DNA of 64,000 nucleotides from Methylobacterium sp. (GTDB lineage: Bacteria > Pseudomonadota > Alphaproteobacteria > Rhizobiales > Beijerinckiaceae), in assembly GCA_020252645.1 (NCBI GenBank), contig JADCCN010000008.1:1-64000 (forward strand), written 5' to 3'. Positions within the stretch are counted from its first letter, which is position 1. Each line of letters begins with the position of its first letter. Below the pieces are notes generated by a model that saw only the letters and a program-made list of their open reading frames with translations, did not search any database and was not told the origin of the DNA. Below, in pieces: positions 20,724 through 31,838 of this stretch. Both the position numbers and the translations under genes were made by a program.

Positions 20724-22219
20724 CCGGAGCGGCCGTGAACCGCCGCGTCCGGCGAGGGGGCAACGGGGCAATCGCCGTGACAGAAGAACCGGACGGGATG
20801 GATGAAGCCGCAGGCCGCAAGGCTTTCGGTGAGTCGCGCCTGCTCAAGGGCAAGGCGGCCTTCGAGCCCGAGAAGGCCATCGCGACCGCCACGCGCACGC
20901 TCGTCATCGGGCCGTATCTGACCCGAGGCGGCATGGAAGCCGCGCGCGCCACTCCCGGCCTGCGCAGCACCGGGGCGCGGCTGGAAGAGGCTGTGGGCCT
21001 CACGCAGGCCATCGACCTCACGATCATCGGCGCGGATGTCGCGCCCATCCGCCTCATCAAGCCCGCGACCTATCTCGGCGGCGGCAAGGTCGATGAGATC
21101 GCCAGGCGCGTCGCGGCCGAGGAGATCGGCCTCGTGATGATGGATTGCGCGCTCTCGCCCGTGCAGCAGCGCAACCTCGAACAGGCCTTCAAGGCCAAGG
21201 TGATCGACCGCACCGGCCTCATTCTCGAAATCTTCGGTCGCCGCGCCTCCACGAAAGAGGGGCGGCTGCAGGTTGAACTCGCGCATCTCGCCTACCAGAA
21301 ATCGCGGCTCGTGCGCTCCTGGACCCATCTCGAACGCCAGCGCGGCGGCTTCGGCTTTCTCGGCGGCCCGGGCGAAACGCAGATCGAAACCGACCGCCGC
21401 CTCATCCAGGAGCGCATGAGCCGCATCGAGCGCGACCTCGAGGAGGTGAAGCGCACGCGCGGCCTGCATCGCGCGAGCCGGGAAAAGGTGCCGTATCCCT
21501 CGGTTGCGCTGGTGGGCTACACCAATGCCGGCAAATCGAGCCTCTTCAACCGCCTCACGCGGGCCGAGGTTGTGGCGAAGGACATGCTCTTCGCAACCCT
21601 CGACCCGACCACGCGTGCCATCGAATTGCCGCATGGCCTCAAGGTGGTGATTTCGGATACCGTCGGTTTCATTTCCGATTTGCCGACCCAGCTCGTCGCG
21701 GCTTTTCGCGCCACGCTGGAGGATGTGATCCTCGCCCGCGTGATCCTGCATGTCCGCGACATCGCGAACCCCGATACGGACGCGCAGGACGAGGATGTGC
21801 GCCAGGTGCTTACCGATCTCGGGCTTGGCGCGGCGGCGCAGGCCCGGATCATCGAGGTGTGGAACAAGGCCGACCTGCTCGACGAATCCGAACGCGCGCG
21901 CCTCGCGGAAATCAGCGCGCGACGGCAGGGCGGGGCGCATGCCAATCGCGCGCCCGTTCTCGTTTCGGCCCTTACCGGGGAGGGGATCGACACCCTGCTT
22001 GCAGCGATCGAGGCGCGCCTCGCGGATGATCGCCAGAGCTTCCGGATGACCATGCCGGCCAGCGATGGCGAGGGTTTGGCCTGGCTCTATCGCGAGGCGG
22101 AGGTGCTGTCGCGGGAGGAGGCGGAGGAGGGGGCCTTGCACCTCACGCTCCGCGCGGGCCCCGAGGTTGTGGGACGCATCCGCCGTCGCTTCGGCGAGGA
22201 TGCGCTCACGCCCGCCTGA
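20720..22219 (+). CDS. hflX: GTPase HflX
   Basis: [28 protein letters not shown], downstream of hfq. Confidence 0.96.
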   Translation: MTGAAVNRRVRRGGNGAIAVTEEPDGMDEAAGRKAFGESRLLKGKAAFEPEKAIATATRTLVIGPYLTRGGMEAARATPGLRSTGARLEEAVGLTQAIDLTIIGADVAPIRLIKPATYLGGGKVDEIARRVAAEEIGLVMMDCALSPVQQRNLEQAFKAKVIDRTGLILEIFGRRASTKEGRLQVELAHLAYQKSRLVRSWTHLERQRGGFGFLGGPGETQIETDRRLIQERMSRIERDLEEVKRTRGLHRASREKVPYPSVALVGYTNAGKSSLFNRLTRAEVVAKDMLFATLDPTTRAIELPHGLKVVISDTVGFISDLPTQLVAAFRATLEDVILARVILHVRDIANPDTDAQDEDVRQVLTDLGLGAAAQARIIEVWNKADLLDESERARLAEISARRQGGAHANRAPVLVSALTGEGIDTLLAAIEARLADDRQSFRMTMPASDGEGLAWLYREAEVLSREEAEEGALHLTLRAGPEVVGRIRRRFGEDALTPA

Positions 22220-22221
22220 TC

Positions 22222-23049
22222 TCAGGCCTTTTCGGCCATCTTGGCGGCGATCCAGAGCGCTTCCATCTCATCGAGGCTGGCTTCGGAGAGGCTGCGGCCC
22301 TTGGCGGCCAGAGCGGCCTCGATGGCGCCGAAGCGCCGCGTGAACTTCGCATTGGCCTTTTCGAGAGCCGTTTCCGGGTCAACCCCGGCATGCCGCGCGA
22401 GATTGGCCATGACAAACAGCAGATCGCCGATTTCCTCTTCGATATCAGCGGCGTCTTTCGTGCGCAGCGCCTCGCGAACTTCGTTCGCCTCTTCCGTCAT
22501 CTTGTCGAGCACGCGTTCTGCATTTTCCCAGTCAAAACCCACCGTGCCAGCCTTTGCCTGAAGTTTCACGGCCCGTTGCAGGGCGGGCAGGGCGGTCTTC
22601 ACGCTTCCGAGCAGCCCTTTCGGCCGGTCATCCGGCAATCCTGCCGCAGCGCGCGCAGCGGCACGCTCGGCCTTCTCCTCGGCCTTGATCCTGTCCCACA
22701 CTTCCTTCACCGCGCCGGGATCGCCGGCCTTCCGGTCTCCGAAGACATGCGGATGCCGGCGGATGAGCTTGCGGTTGATGGCCTCGACCACATCGGGGAA
22801 AGCGAAAACGCCCTGTTCCTCGGCCATCCGGGAATGGAATACGACCTGCAACAACAAGTCTCCCAACTCCTCTTTCAGATCAACGAGATCGCCTCTGCGG
22901 ACAGCATCCGCAACCTCCTGCGCCTCCTCCAGCGTATAGGGCGCGATGGTCTCGAAATTCTGCACGATATCCCACGGACAGCCCGTCTCCGGATGTCGCA
23001 GGGCGGCCATGATGGCGAGAAGTTGGGCGAGATCGGGAGCAGGGGTCAT
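22222..23049 (-). CDS. mazG: Nucleoside triphosphate pyrophosphohydrolase MazG
   Basis: [27 protein letters not shown]...[14 protein letters not shown]. Confidence 0.95.
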   Translation of the reverse strand: MTPAPDLAQLLAIMAALRHPETGCPWDIVQNFETIAPYTLEEAQEVADAVRRGDLVDLKEELGDLLLQVVFHSRMAEEQGVFAFPDVVEAINRKLIRRHPHVFGDRKAGDPGAVKEVWDRIKAEEKAERAAARAAAGLPDDRPKGLLGSVKTALPALQRAVKLQAKAGTVGFDWENAERVLDKMTEEANEVREALRTKDAADIEEEIGDLLFVMANLARHAGVDPETALEKANAKFTRRFGAIEAALAAKGRSLSEASLDEMEALWIAAKMAEKA

Positions 23050-23457
23050 GCCCTCCCTTGACCACGCCGCGCGATCGATCGCAAGCGCATCCGGTCCCTC
23101 CGGCGAAAGCGGATTGTCCAAATGAGGCAGCCGGGTCTGCTTCATGGCACCGCGCGGGCATCACAAGGGTGCCGTCGGCAATGCAGTCGAGGCAGCGCCT
23201 TGGGCATTTTACGATCAGGTGGATACCGGTTGATCGAGAGAAAACATGAGAAGTCGCGATAGGCTGGAGCGGACGACTTGTCTTTTTCAGGTCGGTTTCC
23301 ACTCACGCGCCGAACCAGCCCGCAGCGCGGGGTGTGGTGTTGGGCGAGCCTGCGGAGCCTTTCGAGCCGCTGCCGCAAAGCGACACGGCAAGGACGGCGC
23401 CAGGGAAGCACGGTTCGAAACCGCGACCCGGGATTGGCATCCATGTTTGGCATCAAT

Positions 23458-23485
23458 GATTCGCATAAGACATATTATGGAACTT
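23458..23485 (+). other. dif: Candidate XerC/XerD chromosome dimer resolution site (dif)
   Basis: GATTCGCATAA-GACATA-TTATGGAACTT: CGCATAA-N6-TTATG architecture, 19/28 identical to E. coli dif; intergenic. Confidence 0.78.
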
Positions 23486-23565
23486 CCAGACGCTTCCAGA
23501 CACGGCTTCCGGCATATGCGCGCCCCGGAATTCAGGCTGTTAGATCCGTTGATGAATTCGTTTTC

Positions 23566-24384
23566 TCAAGGGCTTATGCGCAGATCCTCATCCTCGCGGA
23601 TGGTCATGCCGTCATAGGCCGGCACGACATGCGCCGGCGTCTCGCGCATCAGGCGTCCGTAATCGAGATCGGTGTGGAGATTGGTGAGCACCGCATGCCT
23701 CGGCTTCATGCGCTCGACCCATTCCAGCGCCTCGGAGAGCGAGAAATGCGAATTGTGCGGCGTATCCCGCAAGGCATCGATGATCCAGCATCCGAGGCCT
23801 TCGAGCATGGGCAGGCTCGCATCCGGAATGGCGCTGACATCCGGCATGTAGGCGATGGAACCGATGCGAAAACCAAGGCACGGAATGCTGCCGTGATCGA
23901 CCGGAATGGGCTGCAATTCGAGAGTTCCGCCCCCGCCCCGGATGGCCAAAGGCCGGCGCTCATCAAAAAGATGCCCCGTGAGGATCGGCGGATAATCGCT
24001 GCCGGCGGGCGTGGAGAAGCAATAGCCAAACCGCGCCTGCAGCAGGTCCATGGTGCGCGTTTCGGCATAAACCGGCACGCGATGGCGGCTTGCGATGAAA
24101 AGCGGCCGCAAATCATCGATTCCATGCGTGTGATCGGCATGTTCATGCGTGAAAACCACAGCATCGAGGTATTTCACGCCGGCATCGATCAGTTGCTCGC
24201 GCAGATCCGGCGACGTGTCGATCAGCACCCGCGTTTCGCCGTCCGGCCCGGATTTCTCGACAAGAATCGAACAGCGGCGCCGACGATTGCGTGGCTCGGC
24301 GGGATCGCATCTGCCCCAGCCCTGCGCCACGCGCGGCACACCGCCCGAGGAACCGCAACCGAGAATGGTGATTTTCAGGCTCAT
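23566..24384 (-). CDS. MBL-fold metallohydrolase (PhnP-like)
   Basis: TILGCGSSGGVPR, FTHEHADHTHGIDDLRP. Confidence 0.9.
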   Translation of the reverse strand: MSLKITILGCGSSGGVPRVAQGWGRCDPAEPRNRRRRCSILVEKSGPDGETRVLIDTSPDLREQLIDAGVKYLDAVVFTHEHADHTHGIDDLRPLFIASRHRVPVYAETRTMDLLQARFGYCFSTPAGSDYPPILTGHLFDERRPLAIRGGGGTLELQPIPVDHGSIPCLGFRIGSIAYMPDVSAIPDASLPMLEGLGCWIIDALRDTPHNSHFSLSEALEWVERMKPRHAVLTNLHTDLDYGRLMRETPAHVVPAYDGMTIREDEDLRISP

Positions 24385-25187
24385 GCCGCTTCCTGGGCTG
24401 CGCGCGGCAATTTGTCGAAGATGCGGTTGGTGTTGGCCTCGAGAACCGGCGCGAGCGCATCCAGGCTCATGCCCTTCACCTCCGCCAGCACGGCGGCGGT
24501 ATGGGCCGTGAAGGCCGGTTCGTTCGTCTTCCCGCGATGCGGCGCCGGCGCGAGATAGGGCGCATCGGTCTCCACCAGCAGCCGATCCAGCGGGATTTCC
24601 GCGGCGATCTTGCGGATCTCGGTCGAGTTCCTGAAGGTGAGGATGCCCGAAAACGAGACATGGAGCCCCAGCTTCACGCCCACACGCGCGAGTTCCACCC
24701 CGGAGGAGAAACAATGGAGAATGGCCGCGAAGGCCCCCTTCCCCATCTCGTCTTCGAGGATCGCGATCATGTCATCATCCGCCGCGCGGGCGTGGATGAC
24801 CAGCGGCAGGCCGGTGATCCGCGCCGCTGCGATCTGCAGGCGGAACGATGCCGCCTGCCGGTCGCGCGGAGATTTGTCGTAATGGTAATCGAGGCCCGCC
24901 TCGCCGATCGCCACGCATTTCGGGTGCTGGCTCAGCCGGATAATCTCGTCGAGCGTGACATCCGGCTCTTCCGCCGCATTATGCGGATGCGTGCCGATCG
25001 AGAACCAGACATTCTCGAAACGCTCCGCAAGACCCTGATAAAAAACAGCTTTCTTCACGCGCGTCGAGATCGTCACCATGCGGTGCACTCCCGCCGCGCG
25101 CGCCCGCGCCACCACGCCCGGCAGATCAGACGCGAAATCCGGGAAATCGAGGTGGCAATGGGTATCGGTGATGCGGGGCGGGGTCAT
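24381..25187 (-). CDS. tatD: TatD family hydrolase
   Basis: DTHCHLDFPDF, IGEAGLDYHYD, ETDAPYLAP. Confidence 0.94.
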   Translation of the reverse strand: MTPPRITDTHCHLDFPDFASDLPGVVARARAAGVHRMVTISTRVKKAVFYQGLAERFENVWFSIGTHPHNAAEEPDVTLDEIIRLSQHPKCVAIGEAGLDYHYDKSPRDRQAASFRLQIAAARITGLPLVIHARAADDDMIAILEDEMGKGAFAAILHCFSSGVELARVGVKLGLHVSFSGILTFRNSTEIRKIAAEIPLDRLLVETDAPYLAPAPHRGKTNEPAFTAHTAAVLAEVKGMSLDALAPVLEANTNRIFDKLPRAAQEAA

Positions 25188-25205
25188 CTCATGTTCCCTG
25201 CCATC

Positions 25206-26762
25206 TCAGGCCCCCTGCCCGGCTTCCGGCTCGATATAGCGCGGAAAGAGGCCCTTGGGCTCCGGCAAGGGGGTGCCGGGCACCAGCCGATGCGCCGAAC
25301 CCGCCGCAGCAAAGCCGCGCGCCTCCGCCGGCACGGCCAGCAGATCCAGCAGCTTTCCGCCCGATTCCGGCATGATCGGCTGGACGAGAAGGCCGATGAC
25401 GCGCAAGATCTCGGCCGTGGTCCAGAGCACGGTTTCCATGCGCGCAGGATCGGTCTTTTTCAGCGCCCAGGGGGCCTGAGCGGCGAAATAGCGGTTTGTC
25501 TCGGCCACCACGCGCCAGATCGCGTTGAGCATGGCGTGGATCTGGAAATCGGCCATGGCTGCACGCGATTCCGCAATCAAGCCATAGGCTTGCGCCAGAA
25601 TGGCCTGATCCTCGGGAAAAAGCGGGCCCTTCAAGGGCACCTTTGCCTCGCAATTCTTCGCGACCATCGAGAGCGAGCGCTGCGCGAGATTGCCGAGATC
25701 ATTCGCAAGATCGGCATTGATGCGCGCGACAATCGCCTCGTGGCTGTAGCTGCCATCCTGCCCGAACGGCACTTCGCGCAGGAAGAAATAGCGGATCTGA
25801 TCCACGCCGTATTGCTCGGCCATGACCAGCGGATCGAGCACGTTGCCGAGCGATTTCGACATCTTTTCCCCACGGTTCGTGAGGAAGCCATGCCCGAACA
25901 CGCGCTGCGGAATGGGCAAACCCGCGCTCATTAGCATGGCCGGCCAGATGACCGCGTGGAAACGCACGATATCCTTGCCGATGATATGCACGCTCGCGGG
26001 CCAGTATTTCCAGCGCGGATCGCCTTCATCGGGGTAGCCGCAGGCGGTGATGTAGTTCGTGAGCGCATCGACCCAGACATACATCACATGCTTCGGATTG
26101 CCCGGAACCGGCACGCCCCAGGTGAAGGTGTCGCGGCTGATCGAGAGATCCTTGAGGCCGCTGGTAACGAAGCTCACCACCTCGTTGCGGCGCGTATCCG
26201 GGCCGATGAAATTCGGCTGGGCCTGATAAAGCGCAAGCAGCTTGTCCTGGTATTTCGAGAGGCGGAAGAAATAGCTGTCGACCTCCGACCACTCGACCGG
26301 CGCGCCGGAGGGTGCGAATTTCTGGCCGCCCTCGCCCGTGGTGAGTTCGCTCTCGTCGAAATAGGCCTCATCACGCACGGAATACCAGCCGGAATGCTTC
26401 GAGAGATAGATATCGCCCGCCGCTTCCATCTTCTTCCATAGGGCCTGCGAAGCCTCGTAATGGCGTTCTTCCGTCGTGCGGATGAAATCGTCGTTCGAGG
26501 CGCCGAGCGCCTTGCCCATGTCGCGGAAAGCCTGGGCGTTGCGGTTCGCGAGATCGCGCACCGGCAAACCCTCGCGCTCGGCGGTCTGCACCATCTTCAG
26601 GCCATGCTCGTCGGTTCCCGTCAGGAAGAACACATCCTTGCCGTCGAGCCGATGAAAGCGCGCGATCGCATCCGAGGCGATGAGCTCATAGGCATGGCCG
26701 AGATGCGGCTTGCCATTCGGATAGGATATCGCGGTGGTGAGAAAGAAGCGTTCCTGGGCCAT
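25206..26762 (-). CDS. metG: Methionyl-tRNA synthetase
   Basis: [26 protein letters not shown]. Confidence 0.97.
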   Translation of the reverse strand: MAQERFFLTTAISYPNGKPHLGHAYELIASDAIARFHRLDGKDVFFLTGTDEHGLKMVQTAEREGLPVRDLANRNAQAFRDMGKALGASNDDFIRTTEERHYEASQALWKKMEAAGDIYLSKHSGWYSVRDEAYFDESELTTGEGGQKFAPSGAPVEWSEVDSYFFRLSKYQDKLLALYQAQPNFIGPDTRRNEVVSFVTSGLKDLSISRDTFTWGVPVPGNPKHVMYVWVDALTNYITACGYPDEGDPRWKYWPASVHIIGKDIVRFHAVIWPAMLMSAGLPIPQRVFGHGFLTNRGEKMSKSLGNVLDPLVMAEQYGVDQIRYFFLREVPFGQDGSYSHEAIVARINADLANDLGNLAQRSLSMVAKNCEAKVPLKGPLFPEDQAILAQAYGLIAESRAAMADFQIHAMLNAIWRVVAETNRYFAAQAPWALKKTDPARMETVLWTTAEILRVIGLLVQPIMPESGGKLLDLLAVPAEARGFAAAGSAHRLVPGTPLPEPKGLFPRYIEPEAGQGA

Positions 26763-26829
26763 GGGATCACGTGGAAACCTTGCAAACTCAACGGGACTCG
26801 GGGCGTTGCCCTGCCCCTCCGTCTCTCTA

Positions 26830-27936
26830 TCAGCGCTCAGCGCCGGAAACCAGCGCCGAGAGTTCATCGAGCGCGCGCATGGCGAAAGCGCGGCGATCGA
26901 GGTTCAGCGCCTCCACCTTGCGCGCCTCGTCATGGAGCTTCGACCAGAGCTCGGCCACATCGGCCATCGCGGCATTGGGCTGCGGCCGGGAGAGGCGCGC
27001 GCGGGCCTCGCGGGCGAGGAAGCGCTCGATCTCATCCATGAGGTCCGAGAGCGCCTCAAGGCCGTCCGCGCCGCCGCGCAAAGGTTCGGTGACGGCCTCG
27101 ATCTCCTTCGCGGAAGGCCTCGGCAGGCTCGCGAGCACGCGCTCGACCGCGAGCGTCATCTGCGCCGCCCCGCCCGAGCCTTTACGCAAGGCGCGCCGGA
27201 TGGAGCCCTCCGAGCCGATCTCCAGCGCCGAGGAATCCGGCACGGGACGCCCGAAAGCATGGAGAAGGGTCGCGAGGTCCTCCGCCAGAAGCGGTTCGAA
27301 ATCGATGCGCTGGCAGCGCGAACGGATGGTCGGGAGCAAACGTCCCGGCTGATGCGCGATGAGAAAGAACACCGTCCTGGCCGGCGGCTCTTCCAGGGTC
27401 TTCAGCAGGGCGTTGGCGCTCGCAATGTTCAGGTCATCCGCGGCATCGACGATGACCACACGCCAGCCGCCGAAGGCGGCGGTTTTCGTGAGCAATTGCA
27501 GCGCGTCGCGCGTTTCCTCGACATTGATCTCGGCGCGGAAACGCTTGCCCTTGGGGTCGTATCGGCGCTTCAACACGGCGAGATCGGGGTGGGATTCCCG
27601 CGCGATCAGCATCGTCGCCCGCGCCGAAGCGGGCACGAACAGGCTCTCCGGCACCGGGCTCGCAAAAAGCGCGTCGGCCTTGCTCTCTCGCGCGCCCTCC
27701 TCGAACAGGAACCGCGCCGCGCGAAAGGCAAAGGTCGCCTTGCCGGTGCCCTCCGGCCCCGCGAGCAGGAAGGCATGGTGCAGCTTGCCGCTCGTGTAGC
27801 CCGCGAGGAACTGCCGTTCCGCCGCCGCCTGCCCGAGAAGGCTCAGCATCTCGCGCGGATGGGGGATATCCGCGATGCGGTCGATTTCCGGCCATTCGCC
27901 GGGCTCGGGCGGCAGGAACTCCACGCGTTCCATCAC
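26830..27936 (-). CDS. holB: DNA polymerase III subunit delta prime
   Basis: [19 protein letters not shown]; between tmk and metG. Confidence 0.88.
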   Translation of the reverse strand: MMERVEFLPPEPGEWPEIDRIADIPHPREMLSLLGQAAAERQFLAGYTSGKLHHAFLLAGPEGTGKATFAFRAARFLFEEGARESKADALFASPVPESLFVPASARATMLIARESHPDLAVLKRRYDPKGKRFRAEINVEETRDALQLLTKTAAFGGWRVVIVDAADDLNIASANALLKTLEEPPARTVFFLIAHQPGRLLPTIRSRCQRIDFEPLLAEDLATLLHAFGRPVPDSSALEIGSEGSIRRALRKGSGGAAQMTLAVERVLASLPRPSAKEIEAVTEPLRGGADGLEALSDLMDEIERFLAREARARLSRPQPNAAMADVAELWSKLHDEARKVEALNLDRRAFAMRALDELSALVSGAER

Positions 27937-28574
27937 GCACCCGCCCCCGGCGCGGCGAGGATGCGCTGGCGCACCGCGAGACGGATGGATTCCGCCACAT
28001 AAGCCTCATCCTGCGAGGCATCGATGATGATGAAGCGATGCGGCTCGCTGGCGGCAATCGCGTGGAAGCGCCGCCGCACCTCGCGATGAAAGGCGAGATT
28101 GGACCGCTCGAACGTGTCCTCGACGCCGGTGAAGCGCGAGCGCGCGCGCTCAAGACCCAGTTCGGGATTAACGTCGAGCAGGAAGGTCAGATCAGGCACG
28201 AGGCCATCCGCGCCCAGCGCGATCACCTGCTCGAGCACCGCGTCCGGCACCTTCCCGCCCTGATAGGCGCGGGTGGAATCGGCGAAGCGGTCGCAGAGCA
28301 CGACATGGCCGGCCGACAGCGCGGGGCGGATGACGCGCAGCACGTGATCGCGCCGCGCCGCGGCAAACAGAAGGGCCTGTGTCAGCCCATCCTCCGAAGC
28401 CGCCTCATGGGTGAGGATCAGCCCGCGAATGGCCTCGGCCAGCGGCGTGCCGCCGGGCTCGCGCGTGAGCGCGACACTCAGGCCATAGCTTTCGAGCACG
28501 GCCGCGAGACGGCGGATCTGGGTCGATTTTCCCGCCCCCTCGCCGCCTTCGAAGGTGATGAAGATTCCACGCAT
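27933..28574 (-). CDS. tmk: Thymidylate kinase
   Basis: ITFEGGEGAGKSTQIRRLA, TREPGGTPLAEAIR. Confidence 0.97.
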   Translation of the reverse strand: MRGIFITFEGGEGAGKSTQIRRLAAVLESYGLSVALTREPGGTPLAEAIRGLILTHEAASEDGLTQALLFAAARRDHVLRVIRPALSAGHVVLCDRFADSTRAYQGGKVPDAVLEQVIALGADGLVPDLTFLLDVNPELGLERARSRFTGVEDTFERSNLAFHREVRRRFHAIAASEPHRFIIIDASQDEAYVAESIRLAVRQRILAAPGAGA

Positions 28575-28577
28575 GCC

Positions 28578-29879
28578 TCAACCCGCCGAAGCCTGCGGCC
28601 TGGCAGGCGCGGCCGGCTCCACCGGAACACGCGACCCGAAGCCGATCTTCTCGCCAAGCCAGCGGAACGCCTTGATGAAGCCCTGCCGCGAGAGTTCAAG
28701 CGCGGCATCCTGCGCGCGGGCGAGAACCGAGCCCTTCGGCACGGCCTCGGCCGCCACAAGCGGCACGGTTCGGATCACCCGGTTATCGACGAGAATCTCG
28801 AGCCTGGCGATCATCTGCCCCTCGGCGATCGGGGCGAGAACGGGACCGCGATAGGCAATACGCAGGCTCGCCTGGTTCTGGCTGGCGCGCAGAACCGGAA
28901 GGCGCAGATCTTCCGCCACCTTCAGCGGCACGAAGCCGGAGGCGCCGCCATAGACCGAGGCTTCGCCCACCCGCGTTCCCGCCGGGAAAAGCGAGCGCAA
29001 TTCAAAGCGGCGGAAGCCCCATTCCAGCAGCTTGCGCGCTTCCAGCGCGCGCTCCTGCACGTTCTCAAGCCCCGCGACAGCCACGATCAGCCGCCGCCCC
29101 TCCTGAACCGCAGAGCCCACAAGCTGATGCGTGCCCGTGGGCGTCGTGCCGGTGAGAAGCCCATCCGCGCCGATCTCCATGGTCAGGAGCGGATTGCGGC
29201 TCTGCTGACGGTTCCGGCCGAAGGGCATGTCGCGCTGCGCGAAGAGGACATAGTTTTCTGGATAATTGTCAATGAGATAGGCCGATAGATTGACCATATC
29301 GCGCAGGGTCGTGCGCTGGTTCTCACCAGGGCCGAGGCCGGTCGCATTCGCAAAGCGTGTTCCGCCAAGACCGAGATCCCGGGCATGGGCGTTCATGGCC
29401 TCGGTGAAGCGCGCCTCGGTGCCGGATATGTTCTCCGCGAGCACGATCGCGGCATCATTGGCCGAGCCCACGACAAGGCCCGTGAGCAATTCGCCGACCT
29501 TCACCACCTTGTTCGGCGTGATCAGCATGTTCGGACCGCCCGCGACAGCGCCGCCGCGCCGCCAGGCATCGGTGGAGGCGATCATGTCCTGTTCCAGCCG
29601 CAACCGGCCTTCCTTCAGTTCGCGGAAAGCCAGGGCTGCCGTCATGATCTTGGCGAGACCCGCGGGATGGATGCTCTGGTCGGCGTTGCGCTCGAACAGG
29701 ATGGTCCGTGTCTCGAAATCGAGCAGAAGCGCCTGCTTCGCGGCTGTCTCGAACGACGCATTGCGATCCGTGCCCTGCGCATGGGCGATGCCCATGCCGG
29801 CGAGGCACAGGAACATGAGCCGCGAGAGCCACGGGAGGCTTGCGCTAAAAAGTCCGGTCGGGTCGCCGAAACGAGACAT
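28578..29879 (-). CDS. D-Ala-D-Ala carboxypeptidase family protein with degenerate active site (SxxK to GLAK, KTG to LTG)
   Basis: S11-family architecture with SAND motif; catalytic Ser and KTG Lys missing, checked at nucleotide level. Confidence 0.88.
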   Translation of the reverse strand: MSRFGDPTGLFSASLPWLSRLMFLCLAGMGIAHAQGTDRNASFETAAKQALLLDFETRTILFERNADQSIHPAGLAKIMTAALAFRELKEGRLRLEQDMIASTDAWRRGGAVAGGPNMLITPNKVVKVGELLTGLVVGSANDAAIVLAENISGTEARFTEAMNAHARDLGLGGTRFANATGLGPGENQRTTLRDMVNLSAYLIDNYPENYVLFAQRDMPFGRNRQQSRNPLLTMEIGADGLLTGTTPTGTHQLVGSAVQEGRRLIVAVAGLENVQERALEARKLLEWGFRRFELRSLFPAGTRVGEASVYGGASGFVPLKVAEDLRLPVLRASQNQASLRIAYRGPVLAPIAEGQMIARLEILVDNRVIRTVPLVAAEAVPKGSVLARAQDAALELSRQGFIKAFRWLGEKIGFGSRVPVEPAAPARPQASAG

Positions 29880-29967
29880 GGCAGACCTTGTGACGCCAAG
29901 CCACGCCGGAATCAACGCTCAACATGCAGCGCAGACGGCCGCACCGAGAGATTGCCCGGGATCGCGC

Positions 29968-31074
29968 TTACTGACCGGCCGGAACCGCCTGGAGCGCGGC
30001 CCTGATCCAGTGCTGCTCGCCGCTGGCAGCGCTGCCGAAGCGCGTGAGCAGGCCGGATGCATCCGACAGGGCAAGCTCGATGGGGGAAGCCTTGGGCAGG
30101 CGGCCATTGCCGCCCGGCGCAAGACCAGCCGGTGCCACCGGGCGAGCCGCGCCACCGATCGTTTCGAGATCAAACGGACGCTCAGGCGGAACCGGCAGGT
30201 TCGGCGCAGGCGTGAAACGGGCCGCCATGATCACATTCTGCGCCGGAACAGGCGGCGTGGAAAAAGCCTGCGGCAGCGAAACCGGCGCGGATGCCGGGGC
30301 GGTGAAGCCCAGTGCCCGCTCGGCCGCGGGGGCCTGCCGGATGCCCGGAGCCGCGCTCGCGACCGGCGCAGCCGAGGCGACCATGACCGGACCGCCACGC
30401 AGCTCGTTCGGCATATTGGCTGGGCCATTGGTGCGCAGCGAAGCCATCAGACGCTGGTCATCCGACCCGGCAAGCGAAGCCGGGCCCATGTAATGCACCC
30501 GCACGCGCGTTGTGCCGATATGCTTGAAGCCCAGCAGGCTCGCGGTGCGTTCGGAGAGGTCGATCACGCGATTGCCGTGATAGGGACCGCGATCGTTCAC
30601 ACGCACGATGATCGAATGGTTGTTCAGTGTGTTTGTCACTCTGGCGTAAGACGGCAGCGGCATCGTGGGATGCGCGGCGGAAATCATGTTGCGATCATAG
30701 ATTTCGCCATTGGCGGTCTTCCGGCCATGGAAGGCGATGCCATACCAGGAAGCGTGGCCCGTCTGGGAATAGCCATCGGGCTTCTCGCGGGGCACATAGC
30801 GCTTCCCGGCCACGGTGTAGGGGCGGCCGATCTGAAAGCGCCCGCCGCCTTTCGGCGCCGTGTCGTCAAGACCCACCACGCGGGGGCTGGCCTTCCCGTA
30901 TTTCGGATCGGAGAAGGCGCCGATCTCGCGCGAATGGTGATGGTTTGCGCTCCGCGGAGACTGCGAGCAATTGGCAACAACGAGAGCAAGAGCGGTTAGG
31001 GTGCCCAGCCTGCCGATCAGCGACGGCCTGAAACACGCACGGGTGGCTAGGTTTCGCTCGCGCTGTTCTGTCAT
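29968..31074 (-). CDS. rlpA: RlpA-like septal ring lytic transglycosylase (lipoprotein)
   Basis: Lipobox VVANC; ASWYGIAFHGRKTANGEIYD...SYARVTNTLNNHSIIVRVNDRGPY double-psi beta-barrel. Confidence 0.92.
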   Translation of the reverse strand: MTEQRERNLATRACFRPSLIGRLGTLTALALVVANCSQSPRSANHHHSREIGAFSDPKYGKASPRVVGLDDTAPKGGGRFQIGRPYTVAGKRYVPREKPDGYSQTGHASWYGIAFHGRKTANGEIYDRNMISAAHPTMPLPSYARVTNTLNNHSIIVRVNDRGPYHGNRVIDLSERTASLLGFKHIGTTRVRVHYMGPASLAGSDDQRLMASLRTNGPANMPNELRGGPVMVASAAPVASAAPGIRQAPAAERALGFTAPASAPVSLPQAFSTPPVPAQNVIMAARFTPAPNLPVPPERPFDLETIGGAARPVAPAGLAPGGNGRLPKASPIELALSDASGLLTRFGSAASGEQHWIRAALQAVPAGQ

Positions 31075-31236
31075 CGGCTCCGGCTCCCGACTTGCCCGAG
31101 GGCTGCGCCGAGGCAGCCCTTCTGCGTGAAGACTAAAATCCGGCGGATCGGCTTAACCGAAACGCCAGCGTCCTCGGGAGGTAAGCGGGTTCCTTGCAAC
31201 GGTCAAGCGGGCAGACCCCGCTCGGTTGCCAAAACA

Positions 31237-31641
31237 CTAACGGCGCGCCAGCCGGGCGCGACCCGAATAGCCGTCATCGCGCCGCCAGATCACGGTACCG
31301 GGGCCGTCCTTTTCCAGCGTGAAACAGAACTGCTTGCCATTATACCATTGTTCCCATTGCTGGCAGAGCTGATTGCCGGCAATCCACCAGCGACCCTTGT
31401 CTGTCGGCGCGAGCCAGCGGCCGAGGCCCACAGCCTCGCCCGAGCCATCGACGCGGCCATCGACATAATAGGTGAGCGGCAGTTCCCCGCCGAACGGCGT
31501 CGAAAGGAAGAACCGGTTCTGGGTGACCAGCCGACGCATTTCGTCGCCGATCACGAAACCCTTCCCTTCCGAGGACGGGTTGGCGTGCGCGACGGGAGCC
31601 GCGATGAGGATCGAAAGGAGGATCGTCGGAAGGATGCGCAT
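31237..31641 (-). CDS. Secreted hypothetical protein
   Basis: 134 aa with signal peptide; WWIAGNQLCQQWEQWYNGKQFCFTLEKDG. Confidence 0.65.
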   Translation of the reverse strand: MRILPTILLSILIAAPVAHANPSSEGKGFVIGDEMRRLVTQNRFFLSTPFGGELPLTYYVDGRVDGSGEAVGLGRWLAPTDKGRWWIAGNQLCQQWEQWYNGKQFCFTLEKDGPGTVIWRRDDGYSGRARLARR

Positions 31642-31723
31642 GAGCCAAGCCCTTTCTTAGCTGGAATAGCCGCTTTACGTCAGGGTTTGCCGAACGGATC
31701 AGCGACTGAACGTCGAACCCTCT

Positions 31724-31803
31724 GGTGCGAGAGACTTCTTGTGCGAGAAACTTATTGCGCGAGAGACTTGTTGCGCGAGAGACTTGTTGCGCGAGAGACT
31801 TGC
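31724..31803. repeat. 16-bp tandem repeat (TGCGCGAGAGACTTGT), 5 copies
   Basis: Units at 31724, 31740, 31756, 31772, 31788. Confidence 0.95.
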
Positions 31804-31838
31804 CAGCTTTGGCCGAATGGTTCAACGAAGGGCTCGTG

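Noticed and set aside
22216-22225. Convergent hflX and mazG stops only 2 bp apart as a possible assembly or regulatory oddity
   Set aside because: Tight convergent spacing is common in compact genomes and both proteins are full length.
31724-31803. Possible CRISPR array
   Set aside because: Contiguous 16-bp units with no spacers and no cas genes; a simple tandem repeat.
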